A model generated the notes under the pieces. That model saw only the letters and a list, made by a program, of their open reading frames with translations, searched no databases and was not told where the DNA came from. From positions 124,001-188,000 of the forward strand of contig NZ_BBIW01000009.1 in the NCBI RefSeq assembly GCF_000732325.1: a DNA stretch of 64,000 bases. Reading direction: 5' to 3'. The position numbers were made by a program, and so were the translations under genes. Below are positions 1-8,198 of the stretch, piece after piece (the stretch's first letter is position 1; each line of letters begins with the position of its first letter). The stretch is from Paenibacillus sp. TCA20 (GTDB lineage Bacteria; Bacillota; Bacilli; Paenibacillales; Paenibacillaceae).

Positions 1-12
1 TTCCATTCAATA

Positions 13-471
13 CTACTTGAAATATTGTTCCAGAATTGCCGTATCAAACCCATTAGAAATTTTAAATTCGCCCGCGTTATATTTGTCCCTTGATCTGCGT
101 GAATTTTCGATGCGAATATATTGATCATTATATATGTCCATATCGAAATGAGCCCCAGTCTTCAGCTGGATCCGGACAGTGTAGTATTCCCATGGGAGGC
201 CACCCTCACTGGATGATTCCAGTTTCATCTTAGAAAAATGAGATATTAACTTTTGCATCTCCGATGGGTCTGTGATTTCAACACGTTCCCAATCCTCAAT
301 GTCCTCAACTCTCTTCGTAATATCAATCATATAATATGTATCTGTTTCTCTTACGTAATCCAGTACCAGCTCTTCGAAAGAAGCATAATGCAGTGACAGA
401 ATTCGCCATAGTATCGCGGCTGTCAACAGGATGGAAATGGGCAAGCCTGCGATCAGTTTAAACTTCTTCAT
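13..471 (-). CDS. Hypothetical membrane-anchored protein
   Basis: This 152-residue protein has one N-terminal hydrophobic segment (about residues 6-26) after MKKFK, then a soluble domain likely outside the cell. The start is supported by an AAGGAAAGGATC ribosome site just upstream on the minus strand. I do not recognise a named family. The C-terminal half (IQL...MDIYNDQYIRIENS...KYN...F.ISNGFDT) matches the layout of the protein at 22713-23147 (IDLYSENYVSIYDS...KYEITNDID), so the two look like distant members of one family. There is no lipobox cysteine, so it is anchored by the helix. Function unknown. Confidence 0.7.
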   Translation of the reverse strand: MKKFKLIAGLPISILLTAAILWRILSLHYASFEELVLDYVRETDTYYMIDITKRVEDIEDWERVEITDPSEMQKLISHFSKMKLESSSEGGLPWEYYTVRIQLKTGAHFDMDIYNDQYIRIENSRRSRDKYNAGEFKISNGFDTAILEQYFK

Positions 472-701
472 CAGATGATCCTTTCCTTCATTGTGATTTG
501 GGAGCAGTAGAAGCGCTTATTTTCCATTATATGAATAAACGCCGCAAATTGGGGTAAAGTTTAAGAAATTGCTTTTTTTAAATAGAAATATAGAGGAAAA
601 AGCTGACTTGCAATAGGTTGCGTAACTGTGTAATGTAGACGAGGCGCGTAATTTTGAGTAAATGCGCTTTAATCAAAAGTAAAAGGGAGTTTAGGTGCGT
701 A

Positions 702-1883
702 ATGTCAATTGTAATTGGAATTCTTGGGCTTATACTGACACTAGGACTTGGATTCCTGCTCAGCAACGATAAGAAGAATATCAACTTCAAAGCCATTGGA
801 GTTCTGTTCGTTCTTCAAATATTGCTTGCCCTATTTATGTTCAAAACGAGCATTGGTGTAAGCATTGTAGAGAGTGTATCGAACTTTGTAACGAAGGTGC
901 TGTCCTACGGATATCAAGGAATTGAATTTGTCGTTGGGGGATGGGCTCCGCCAGAAGCAAGCGTGTTCTTTATCAACGTGCTGCTGCTCATTATCTTTAC
1001 GGCAACGCTGTTGTCCATACTGACACATATTCGAGTGCTGCCGCTGGCAATCAAGTATATCGGAGGAGCCCTTGCGAAGATTACGGGACTGTCGAATGTA
1101 CTTACCTTTAATGCGGTGAACTCGATCTTCTTCGGCCAATCCGAGTCACTGATTGCGATCAAGCATCATCTGCAGAAGATGAATGATAACAAGCTGTTTG
1201 TTGTATGTGCCTCTGCCATGGGTTCGGTGTCTGCGTCCATCATGGGATCATATATGACAATGATTCCTCCGCAGTATGTTCTAGTAGCCATGATCTTGAA
1301 CGCCATGTCAGCGCTGATCATAGCAACGATGGTCGCTCCTTCGAAGCCAAGCGAGGATGAGAAGATTGATGTACGGGAAGTATCCCAGACCAAATCCATC
1401 TTCGAGGCAATCTCGGCTGGTGCACTGGATGGAGGTAGAGTTGCACTGATCGTAGGTGCGATGCTGATTGCCTATGTTGGACTCATTGCGCTTCTAGATG
1501 GAGCTCTAACATCGATATTAGGTATTTCTTTTACCGCAATTCTAGGATATATCTTCAGTCCGATAGCTTGGATTATGGGAATTCCGGCAAGTGAAATGGT
1601 AACGGCGGGCTCCATTATGGGAATGAAGCTGGCAACGAATGAATTTGTAGCTATGCTGGAGTTCCAGCCGCTGATCGAGCAGCTTAGTCCCAAGACGGTT
1701 GCGATCGTCTCTACTTTCCTGGTGTCATTTGCGAATTTCAGCTCCATCGGGATTATCAGTGGATCGATCCAAGCGATCAGTGGTGAAAAAGCAGCCGTGG
1801 TTGCCAAATTCGGCCTCAAGGTACTGCTTGTTGCGACACTTGCCTCCATCATTACAAGTATTATCGCTGGTTTGTTTGTGTAA
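702..1883 (+). CDS. nupC: Nucleoside:H+ symporter, NupC/CNT family
   Basis: A concentrative nucleoside transporter of 393 residues, the usual length for bacterial NupC. It imports nucleosides across the cytoplasmic membrane with a proton or sodium ion. It has many hydrophobic helices, and the family core is seen in FGQSESLIAIKHH and in VSFANFSSIGIISGSIQAI near the C-terminus. An upstream in-frame TTG at 654 is open, but the ATG at 702 gives the canonical MSIVIGILGLI start and has AAAAGGGAG in front, so I prefer it. It is a single gene followed by a strong terminator. I see no purine riboswitch in the 230 bases upstream. Confidence 0.92.
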   Translation: MSIVIGILGLILTLGLGFLLSNDKKNINFKAIGVLFVLQILLALFMFKTSIGVSIVESVSNFVTKVLSYGYQGIEFVVGGWAPPEASVFFINVLLLIIFTATLLSILTHIRVLPLAIKYIGGALAKITGLSNVLTFNAVNSIFFGQSESLIAIKHHLQKMNDNKLFVVCASAMGSVSASIMGSYMTMIPPQYVLVAMILNAMSALIIATMVAPSKPSEDEKIDVREVSQTKSIFEAISAGALDGGRVALIVGAMLIAYVGLIALLDGALTSILGISFTAILGYIFSPIAWIMGIPASEMVTAGSIMGMKLATNEFVAMLEFQPLIEQLSPKTVAIVSTFLVSFANFSSIGIISGSIQAISGEKAAVVAKFGLKVLLVATLASIITSIIAGLFV

Positions 1884-1933
1884 CAGGCTAATAGCTATTA
1901 GGCTGGTAGCTTAAGGCAACTAGCGTTTAAGTC

Positions 1934-1983
1934 AAAAAGAACCCCGATCCTTCTCAAATGAAGAATCGGGGTTCTATTTTTAA
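1934..1983 (+). terminator. Bidirectional terminator between nupC and the MMPL gene
   Basis: An inverted repeat, AGAACCCCGAT...ATCGGGGTTCT, is followed by T-rich sequence on the plus strand and preceded by an A-run on the left, so it can end transcription from both convergent genes. Confidence 0.8.
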
Positions 1984-2036
1984 TACTTCAAGCTCTGGTG
2001 CTCTAGATCGAGCCAATTGATGATAAACTGCAATCC

Positions 2037-5000
2037 TTATGCATCAAACGTTTGATGGGATGCTTGATCAGAAGCCTTATTCTTCTTACCCCATTTCTGT
2101 GGCAGCACAATGAGTGCTGGTACAAGCATAGGCAGAAGAATGAAGCACAGCACGATCAGTCCGGCCATTACGGCTGTTGCCAGCTCAATCAGCAGGACAA
2201 GTCCGGATGGGATCAGCGTGGCGAATGTTCCGCCGAGAATAATCATCGCCGAGATGATGACTCCGCCGATATTTTTCGCGGACTTCACAAGTGCTGCAGT
2301 CGGGTTAAGATCGCCATACTCCTTATAGCGCATCATGAAGAAGATGCTGTAATCGACACCGACGGCGACGATGATGATGAAGGAGAAGAATGGAACGAAG
2401 GAGGATACCCCGTCAGCTCCCAAGATCTGATACGTTACAAAATTCGTTGCAGCCATGGCCGTGTAATAGGAAGCGATCAGCGCCAAAATAATGTAGATGG
2501 ATGGCAGCAGTGACTTGATAACGAACAGCAGTACGATAAATACGCCGAGAATAACGAGAATGGCTGTACTGTTGAAGGACTCAAGCTGTGCTTTGTTCGT
2601 GTCATAAGTGAAGGAGCTTGGTCCGGCAGCTCCGTAAGCAGCCCCGTCAAGCACCGTACCCTTCAGACTTGCAGCCAGTGTTTCGTTAATGTCCTCAATC
2701 GTATCCATTGCTCCCATGGAATAAGGGTCTTCCTTCAGAATAACCATCATCTTCGTTACCTTGCGGTCATCGGACATGAAGGTATCAAGCGATGTCTTGA
2801 ATTCTTCTGCTTCCAAAGCTTCCTTCGGAATGAAGAAGGTCTTCGCCGATTCATATTGCGCCAGGAAGTCACCTGTCTGATCAAGACCTTCGGATATGTC
2901 GTTAAGTCCATTGCCGCTCTGACCAAGGCCGTCCTTCAGGCTGCCCATACCACTGGACAGCTGGGATAATCCGCTGGTGAGCTCTTGTTGTCCCGCATTG
3001 ACCTGAGCAAGTGCATCATTCAGCTGATCCATGTTCGATGTAATGACCGATGAGCCGTCTGCACCTTCGGATAGACCGGAAGAGAGCTGCTTCGCTCCTT
3101 GTTCGAGCTCACTCAGGCCAGCCAGAATCTGCTCTTGGCCGCTGTTCACTTGTGCCAAGCCGCCTGCAGCGGTATCGAAGCCGCTGTTCAGCTTGCCGTA
3201 ATTCTCATTCAATTCATTCAACCCGCCTGTAATCTTGGCGAGTCCGCCTTCGAGTGCGGTACCTTGCGCCTTAAGCTGATTGTATGTCTCGTCCTGCTGC
3301 AGCTCTGTATGACTGTCACCAAGAGCCGAGACTAGAGTATTGATGCCTGCCATACCGGTCTGAATTCCAGGAAGCTGCTCCGATAGTGCAGTATATCCAC
3401 TGCGAAGGGCTTCGTACTGGCTGTGAATCTCAGTGAGTCCACTCGACAGCTCTCCAGTACTGGATACGATGGCACCAAGTCCGTTCCTGATCTCTGTAAT
3501 ACCTGCAGCAAGACCGTCAGCACCAGCGGCGCCTTCATCAAGCCCGCTTCCAAGCTGTCCTACTGCATCGGTCAGCTGACGGTATCCGGACTCAATCTCG
3601 CTCGATCCGGATACAAGCTCATCAACCTGAGAGAAGTCAGGTGTAGATAAGCCTTCCTCCATCTGGGTCAGACCATCCCTGATCTGATCTACTCCGTCTT
3701 TGGAGGCGGAGATGCCACCGGTAATCGTTTCGGCTTGACTCGAAACATAGAAGTCCTCGATTGGTTCGAATTGAGGCTGTGTCACGCTGGATACCTGATC
3801 TACACCCGGTAGACTCTTCAATGTATTCGTGACCTGATCCAGCGCGGTGAGCGCTTCGTTGTTATCCATCGGCTCATCCGATTCAATAACGACATTGGTC
3901 GGCAGCGCCTGACCTTTGCTGAAATTGTCGGCAACAAGGCTGAAGCCCTTGGTCGATGGATAGCCATTGCCAAGCTCCTTCAGCTGGTCAAATGACAAGG
4001 TCTGCTTGCTGAACATCAGCACAGGGATCATCACGAGAATGATGAGAACGGTCGTAAGGACCGGAAACCGCACGGAAATAGACGTCAGCTTGCCCCAGAA
4101 CTTGCTGTCCTTGTGACCTGCATCCTGCTTCGAAGGCCAGAAAAGCTTCGGTCCGAGGGTCTTCATGAAGAACGGTGTTAAGGTATAGATTTGAGCGATC
4201 AGAATTACGGTACCGATCGCGACGACATTGGCAGATTGGTAAATACCAAAGTCGGAGAAGCTGAGTGCCGCGAAGGCAATGAACACCGTAAGGGTACTGT
4301 ACAAGATCGTCTTGCCCGCAGTACGGTACGTGGTCGATATCGCCTCATCGACGCCTGCTCCATGGGACAGCTCTTCCTTGAAACGATTAAATAGAAGAAT
4401 GTTGTAGTCCGTTCCGATCCCAAACAGGATAAGAACAAGCAGCATCTGCGTTACACTGGTTACAGGGAAATCGAGCTTGTCGATAATCTGCGCCGCGATC
4501 CCCATGGAGACGAGATAAGTAATCCCGACAGTCAGCAGAGAGATGAAAGGAATCAATGCAGACCGGAACATGATAATGAGGACGATTAGTATGAAGGCAA
4601 CCGTCAGGGCAGCACTTTTTTCTACCCCAATGATGGTTGCTTCCAAGTAGTCGTTCTGAATGAAATCTTCACCACTTAAGTAAAAATCCGTATCCACACC
4701 GGACAGCTCGGATTCAAGCTCCTGCTTGATATCCTTCACTTCACGGTCGCCCTTATCAATGCTGAAGCTGACCATAAGTGTGGTTTCGTTCTCCGAGATG
4801 AGCGAGGACTTCGCTTCCGGTGTTCCGAACGGATCCAGGAGCTCGGTAATGCCAAGGCCAGACATGTGATCACGGATATTGTTAATGCCGGTTTCAATGT
4901 CTGCAAGCTCCGTGTCTGATAATTTGTCTTCGTTATGAAAAACAATAATATTGCTCGTTCCCTTATCGCCGTCAATCTTCTTCAGCATTTGGCTGGCGAC

Positions 5001-5144
5001 CTTGGAAGGACTGTCCTCTGTCAGCGGATCCTGTCCTCTCTCATGCAGAATGGCATTCACATCGGGCTGAAATACGGTCAATAGACCCGCCAGTGCCAGC
5101 CACACGACTAGAATGAGCACCCGCCATTTGACGATTCTTTGCAT
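2037..5144 (-). CDS. MMPL/RND-family membrane exporter
   Basis: This protein of about 1035 residues belongs to the MMPL branch of the RND superfamily. Such proteins use the proton gradient to export lipids, drugs or other hydrophobic compounds. Two blocks of about six membrane helices are visible, one near residues 170-350 and one at the C-terminus (with FVPFFSFIIIVAVGVDYSIFFMMRYKE). FGIGTDYNILLFNRFKEE in the first block is the matching half. Between them lies a long extracellular region of GL..L..G heptad-like repeats, as in YhgE/YdgH-type proteins. The open frame reaches a GTG at 5186, but the ATG at 5144 has AAAGGAG nine bases upstream and is followed directly by the first helix. It lies beside a TetR gene with a matching operator. 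Substrate unknown. Confidence 0.9.
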   Translation of the reverse strand: MQRIVKWRVLILVVWLALAGLLTVFQPDVNAILHERGQDPLTEDSPSKVASQMLKKIDGDKGTSNIIVFHNEDKLSDTELADIETGINNIRDHMSGLGITELLDPFGTPEAKSSLISENETTLMVSFSIDKGDREVKDIKQELESELSGVDTDFYLSGEDFIQNDYLEATIIGVEKSAALTVAFILIVLIIMFRSALIPFISLLTVGITYLVSMGIAAQIIDKLDFPVTSVTQMLLVLILFGIGTDYNILLFNRFKEELSHGAGVDEAISTTYRTAGKTILYSTLTVFIAFAALSFSDFGIYQSANVVAIGTVILIAQIYTLTPFFMKTLGPKLFWPSKQDAGHKDSKFWGKLTSISVRFPVLTTVLIILVMIPVLMFSKQTLSFDQLKELGNGYPSTKGFSLVADNFSKGQALPTNVVIESDEPMDNNEALTALDQVTNTLKSLPGVDQVSSVTQPQFEPIEDFYVSSQAETITGGISASKDGVDQIRDGLTQMEEGLSTPDFSQVDELVSGSSEIESGYRQLTDAVGQLGSGLDEGAAGADGLAAGITEIRNGLGAIVSSTGELSSGLTEIHSQYEALRSGYTALSEQLPGIQTGMAGINTLVSALGDSHTELQQDETYNQLKAQGTALEGGLAKITGGLNELNENYGKLNSGFDTAAGGLAQVNSGQEQILAGLSELEQGAKQLSSGLSEGADGSSVITSNMDQLNDALAQVNAGQQELTSGLSQLSSGMGSLKDGLGQSGNGLNDISEGLDQTGDFLAQYESAKTFFIPKEALEAEEFKTSLDTFMSDDRKVTKMMVILKEDPYSMGAMDTIEDINETLAASLKGTVLDGAAYGAAGPSSFTYDTNKAQLESFNSTAILVILGVFIVLLFVIKSLLPSIYIILALIASYYTAMAATNFVTYQILGADGVSSFVPFFSFIIIVAVGVDYSIFFMMRYKEYGDLNPTAALVKSAKNIGGVIISAMIILGGTFATLIPSGLVLLIELATAVMAGLIVLCFILLPMLVPALIVLPQKWGKKNKASDQASHQTFDA

Positions 5145-5177
5145 TCTCTCTGACTCCTTTTTTTCTATAGATAGATT

Positions 5178-5195
5178 AGTAAACACATGTTCATT
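5178..5195 (-). promoter_or_regulatory. Putative TetR operator in the MMPL promoter
   Basis: On the minus strand this reads AATGAACATGTGTTTACT, an imperfect palindrome (TGAACA..TGTTTA). It lies between a possible -35 (TTGATC) and -10 (TACTAA) upstream of the MMPL gene. Sixteen of 18 bases equal the site at 5840-5857, with only the two central bases differing. Confidence 0.65.
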
Positions 5196-5223
5196 TTACG
5201 ATCAAAAAAAACCAATGATGACA

Positions 5224-5838
5224 TCACCGGCTTAATTTTTTCGCGAATCCTTCTCCGAATACGTACAGCTGCTCATCTACCAGGTATTTGATGGTGCTTC
5301 CTTCCTCATGATCACGCAGAATGATGCATATACCTTCGATCATGGTGGTAGCGAACATTTGAACAGATAATTGATCCTTCGGATCGTGCAACTCCGTAAT
5401 GTTCTTCGCAATGAGCATGACCTTCTCCAGTATTTGTGCAACAATCTCGATCAAATCCTGCTTGGCCTGTTCGTAAGCAGATCCCTGACTTAATGTCAGC
5501 AGTATCTTGATCTCAATACTCGATTCCTTCATTAGTTCCACGAGGGTATCGTCTACGAGCTGAATACAGTTGAGCGTTTCAAAGGCATCAATCGTATTGG
5601 TGCGGTCAACGGCATCCTTAATATCCATCGTATACTTGATGAACTTGACGAAGGTCGGTTCAAGTACAGCGTGGAATAGGTCGTCCTTATTCTTGAAATA
5701 CCGATAGATATTACCCGTTGTAATGCCAGCCGTGCCGGCAATTCGCCGCATAGAGGATTGAGCATAGCCATACTGTTCGAATTCAGAGAGGGCCGCGGCA
5801 AGAATGCGGTCTTTGATCTCTTCTTTTAATGTTTGCAT
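5224..5838 (-). CDS. TetR-family transcriptional regulator
   Basis: A 204-residue TetR repressor. The N-terminal helix-turn-helix spans about residues 8-52 (ILAAALSEFEQYGY...IAGTAGITTGNIYRYFKNKDDLF), followed by an all-helical ligand and dimer domain with no recognisable ligand signature. The open frame extends upstream to 5922, but the ATG at 5838 starts exactly where TetR proteins begin and has AGGTG seven bases upstream. That ribosome site lies inside the proposed operator at 5840-5857, so bound repressor could block both transcription and this gene's own leader. It probably controls itself and the MMPL exporter downstream on the same strand. Confidence 0.88.
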   Translation of the reverse strand: MQTLKEEIKDRILAAALSEFEQYGYAQSSMRRIAGTAGITTGNIYRYFKNKDDLFHAVLEPTFVKFIKYTMDIKDAVDRTNTIDAFETLNCIQLVDDTLVELMKESSIEIKILLTLSQGSAYEQAKQDLIEIVAQILEKVMLIAKNITELHDPKDQLSVQMFATTMIEGICIILRDHEEGSTIKYLVDEQLYVFGEGFAKKLSR

Positions 5839-5839
5839 T

Positions 5840-5857
5840 AATGAACACCTGTTTACT
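5840..5857 (-). promoter_or_regulatory. Putative TetR operator at the regulator's own start
   Basis: The plus strand reads AATGAACACCTGTTTACT, two bases upstream of the regulator's ATG. It is an imperfect palindrome that matches the MMPL-promoter site except at the two central bases, which suggests autoregulation. Confidence 0.65.
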
Positions 5858-6052
5858 ATTAAGATGATGGTATTAGTATAGAGGAGTGGAAACCGATTTA
5901 CAAGCATCATTTTCGATCTCATTTATACCATGTATTACGTCAAGCCGAATGATTAAATGAGAAAAAGGATGGTTATCACTATGCAAGAGCTGTGAAGGTG
6001 CTATAATAGTGTGGCAATTGATTCTAATACACTGAAAAAGAGATGATGAGCT

Positions 6053-7453
6053 TTGAATTCACCGGAACCCTATATACGACCCAAATCGACCTCAGCAGGC
6101 TTGCTGAATAAATATTTTACGGGTAACACGCTTGATTATAAGCAAATGATCGCGATTATTATCCCGATATTTGTGGATCAAGCTTTTATTATTTTGATGA
6201 GTCTGTTAAATACGGCCATGATCAGCTCCTCTGGAGTCGCCGCTGTCAGTGCGGTGAGCATGGTCGACTCCCTGAATATTTTCCTCATTAACGTATTTGT
6301 CGCCGTTGCGACGGGAGGTACCGTCATTGTTGCCCAGTACAAGGGCAGCGGTAATCCCGAGATGGCAGCCAAATCCGCATCACAGGCTATATCCGCTGTC
6401 GCTATTCTTTCCATATTCCTATGTGTGCTCGTGATCGCTTTTCATACGCCCATCTTAAATCTGTTATTTGGCGGAGCAGAAGCCGCTGTATTTGATAATG
6501 CGAGGCTGTACCTGATCGGAAGCTGCTTGTCCTATCCTTTTATAGCTATATTTCAGGCAGGTACCGGGGTGCTGCGAGGTGTGGCGGAGACAAGACCGTG
6601 CCTTATTCTATCGCTTATCATGAATCTGACCTTTCTAGGGCTGAACATTTTGTTCATCACCGTGCTGGATATGGGTGTAATGGGTCTCATTATATCCATG
6701 CTGACGGCAAGAGTGATCGGGGCAGCAGCGTCGCTGTATTATCTCGTGAAGATCAATCAGTCCTTGCTGTTCCGTATCAAAAATTTATTGAAGCTTAATT
6801 TCTCTATCCTCAAGAAAATTATGACCGTGGGCATACCGTTCGCCGCGGAGCAAATGTTCTTCAATGGTGGGAAGCTGCTAACGCAGACCTTTATTGTTCA
6901 GCTGGGGACGTTTGCCATTACAGCCAATGCGATTGCCGGCTCGATATCACTTGTGTTCCAGATCGGCGGCAGCGCGCTGAGCATCGCAATCGTTACGATC
7001 GTCGGGCAATGTATTGGTAACAAGAATACCGAGGATGCCCGCAAATTTATAAGATCTCTGCTCTGGCTGTCGAGTATCTTCTTCGTTGTCATTGCAGCCA
7101 TCTTGCTGCCGCTGTTCCCGTTGGTGGTGCAGCTGTTCTCGCCGCCTGAGGAGATCGTGCCGATTATCTTCGGCCTGACGCTGCTGATTGCTATTGCGCA
7201 GCCATTTTTGTGGTCTACAAGCTTTATTCTACCTTCTGCGCTTCGTGCGGCAGGGGATTCCAATTTTACGTCCATGACATCGCTGCTGTCGATGTGGCTT
7301 CTCCGCATTGGTCTTGGCTATGTGCTGGGCATTACGCTCGGCTACGGTATCATGGGCGTATGGATTGCAATGGTCTTTGAATGGGGTGTCCGCGGCCTGA
7401 TCTTCTGGCTAAGGTTCCGGGGCGAGAAGTGGTACAGCCGGAAGCTGATTTAA
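6053..7453 (+). CDS. MATE-family efflux transporter
   Basis: A 466-residue multidrug/toxin extrusion protein with twelve predicted membrane helices in two MatE repeats (about residues 30-195 and 255-420). MATE proteins expel cationic drugs or metabolites in exchange for Na+ or H+. Recognisable parts are the first helix (IIIPIFVDQAFIILMSLLNTAMIS), VAVATGGTVIVAQYKGSGN in the first repeat and QIGGSALSIAIVTIVGQCIGN in the second. The proposed start is TTG at 6053 with a weak GAGATGATGAG ribosome site. A TATAAT at 6002-6007 may be its -10. It stands alone and is followed by a terminator. Confidence 0.88.
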   Translation: MNSPEPYIRPKSTSAGLLNKYFTGNTLDYKQMIAIIIPIFVDQAFIILMSLLNTAMISSSGVAAVSAVSMVDSLNIFLINVFVAVATGGTVIVAQYKGSGNPEMAAKSASQAISAVAILSIFLCVLVIAFHTPILNLLFGGAEAAVFDNARLYLIGSCLSYPFIAIFQAGTGVLRGVAETRPCLILSLIMNLTFLGLNILFITVLDMGVMGLIISMLTARVIGAAASLYYLVKINQSLLFRIKNLLKLNFSILKKIMTVGIPFAAEQMFFNGGKLLTQTFIVQLGTFAITANAIAGSISLVFQIGGSALSIAIVTIVGQCIGNKNTEDARKFIRSLLWLSSIFFVVIAAILLPLFPLVVQLFSPPEEIVPIIFGLTLLIAIAQPFLWSTSFILPSALRAAGDSNFTSMTSLLSMWLLRIGLGYVLGITLGYGIMGVWIAMVFEWGVRGLIFWLRFRGEKWYSRKLI

Positions 7454-7454
7454 G

Positions 7455-7503
7455 TGAAAATACTCTTTGTCCATCCAAGCTGATGGGGAAGGAGTATTTT
7501 TTG
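7455..7503 (+). terminator. Terminator after the MATE gene
   Basis: The stem AAAATACTC...GGAGTATTTT has a partly paired centre and ends in a T-run. Confidence 0.65.
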
Positions 7504-7578
7504 CATCCATTTATTGAATAATCGTATCCTAATGATATAGATGTGCGTATTCAAAGTCTTGCGGATGGAGGCTGAGAC

Positions 7579-7956
7579 ATGAAATATATGGGTATCGCTG
7601 CTGTGATTCTATTGTTGGTGCTAACGGGGTGTACTCGGACAGAGGAGATTACCTTTGTAGGAGAGAGTGATCACTGGACGGGAAAATATAAGGCAATCAT
7701 TGGTGAGTCGCAGGAAGATGGAGACTTTATATTTGAGTATAAGGCGGAGGAACCGCAAGAGGTCCATTTTAATAAATTGGAGATCTATGCTGATGATAAG
7801 AGTCACATATTTAAGAGTAAGGATCACAATTCCCGGAGAGTCACGATGTCGAGTAGCTGCTCCGGCTGTTCTGTAACTCGGAAGGAAGCTGAACTTCAGG
7901 TGAAGATTAAATGGGATGGACATGAAGAATCATTTGTTATGAAGCATCAGCCATAA
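7579..7956 (+). CDS. Small lipoprotein of unknown function
   Basis: This 125-residue protein has a clear lipoprotein signal: MKYMG, a hydrophobic stretch and the lipobox LTGC with Cys17. The mature part is rich in beta-prone sequence and contains SSSCSGC near residues 93-98, two cysteines that could form a disulfide outside the cell. The start is preceded by GGATGGAGGC. No family is recognised; it resembles small secreted proteins of Paenibacillus in general character only. It stands alone between two transport genes. Confidence 0.75.
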   Translation: MKYMGIAAVILLLVLTGCTRTEEITFVGESDHWTGKYKAIIGESQEDGDFIFEYKAEEPQEVHFNKLEIYADDKSHIFKSKDHNSRRVTMSSSCSGCSVTRKEAELQVKIKWDGHEESFVMKHQP

Positions 7957-8031
7957 AATTTATGGAAATTGGGAAGGCCCTTTGTAAGGGAATGAGCTAT
8001 TTAACGTAGAGGATCCGGCTTGATTTGTTAA

Positions 8032-8092
8032 TAAAAAGGGCGCCCTAGCCATGAAAGTGCGATGTTTTTGACGACGGCCCCGGCCCTTTTTA
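8032..8092 (+). terminator. Possible terminator after the lipoprotein gene
   Basis: TAAAAAGGGC pairs with GCCCTTTTTA across a long loop. The T-run is part of the stem, so this is only a moderate candidate. Confidence 0.4.
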
Positions 8093-8198
8093 AGTCGCAA
8101 TATGTCAATAGTTAGATAGTTTATCTCCTCTTTGTAATGTGCTAAATTAATATAGTTCGTTTTTGAAATATATAGCTCTTTAAGGGGGATCTGCACCA

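Noticed and set aside
500..520. GAAGCGCTT near 508 as a cre site for nupC
   Set aside because: It matches only the core of the consensus and lies well upstream with no clear promoter around it.
578..796. Open frame on the minus strand over the nupC start
   Set aside because: It covers the promoter and start of nupC, has no ribosome site and encodes only low-complexity hydrophobic sequence.
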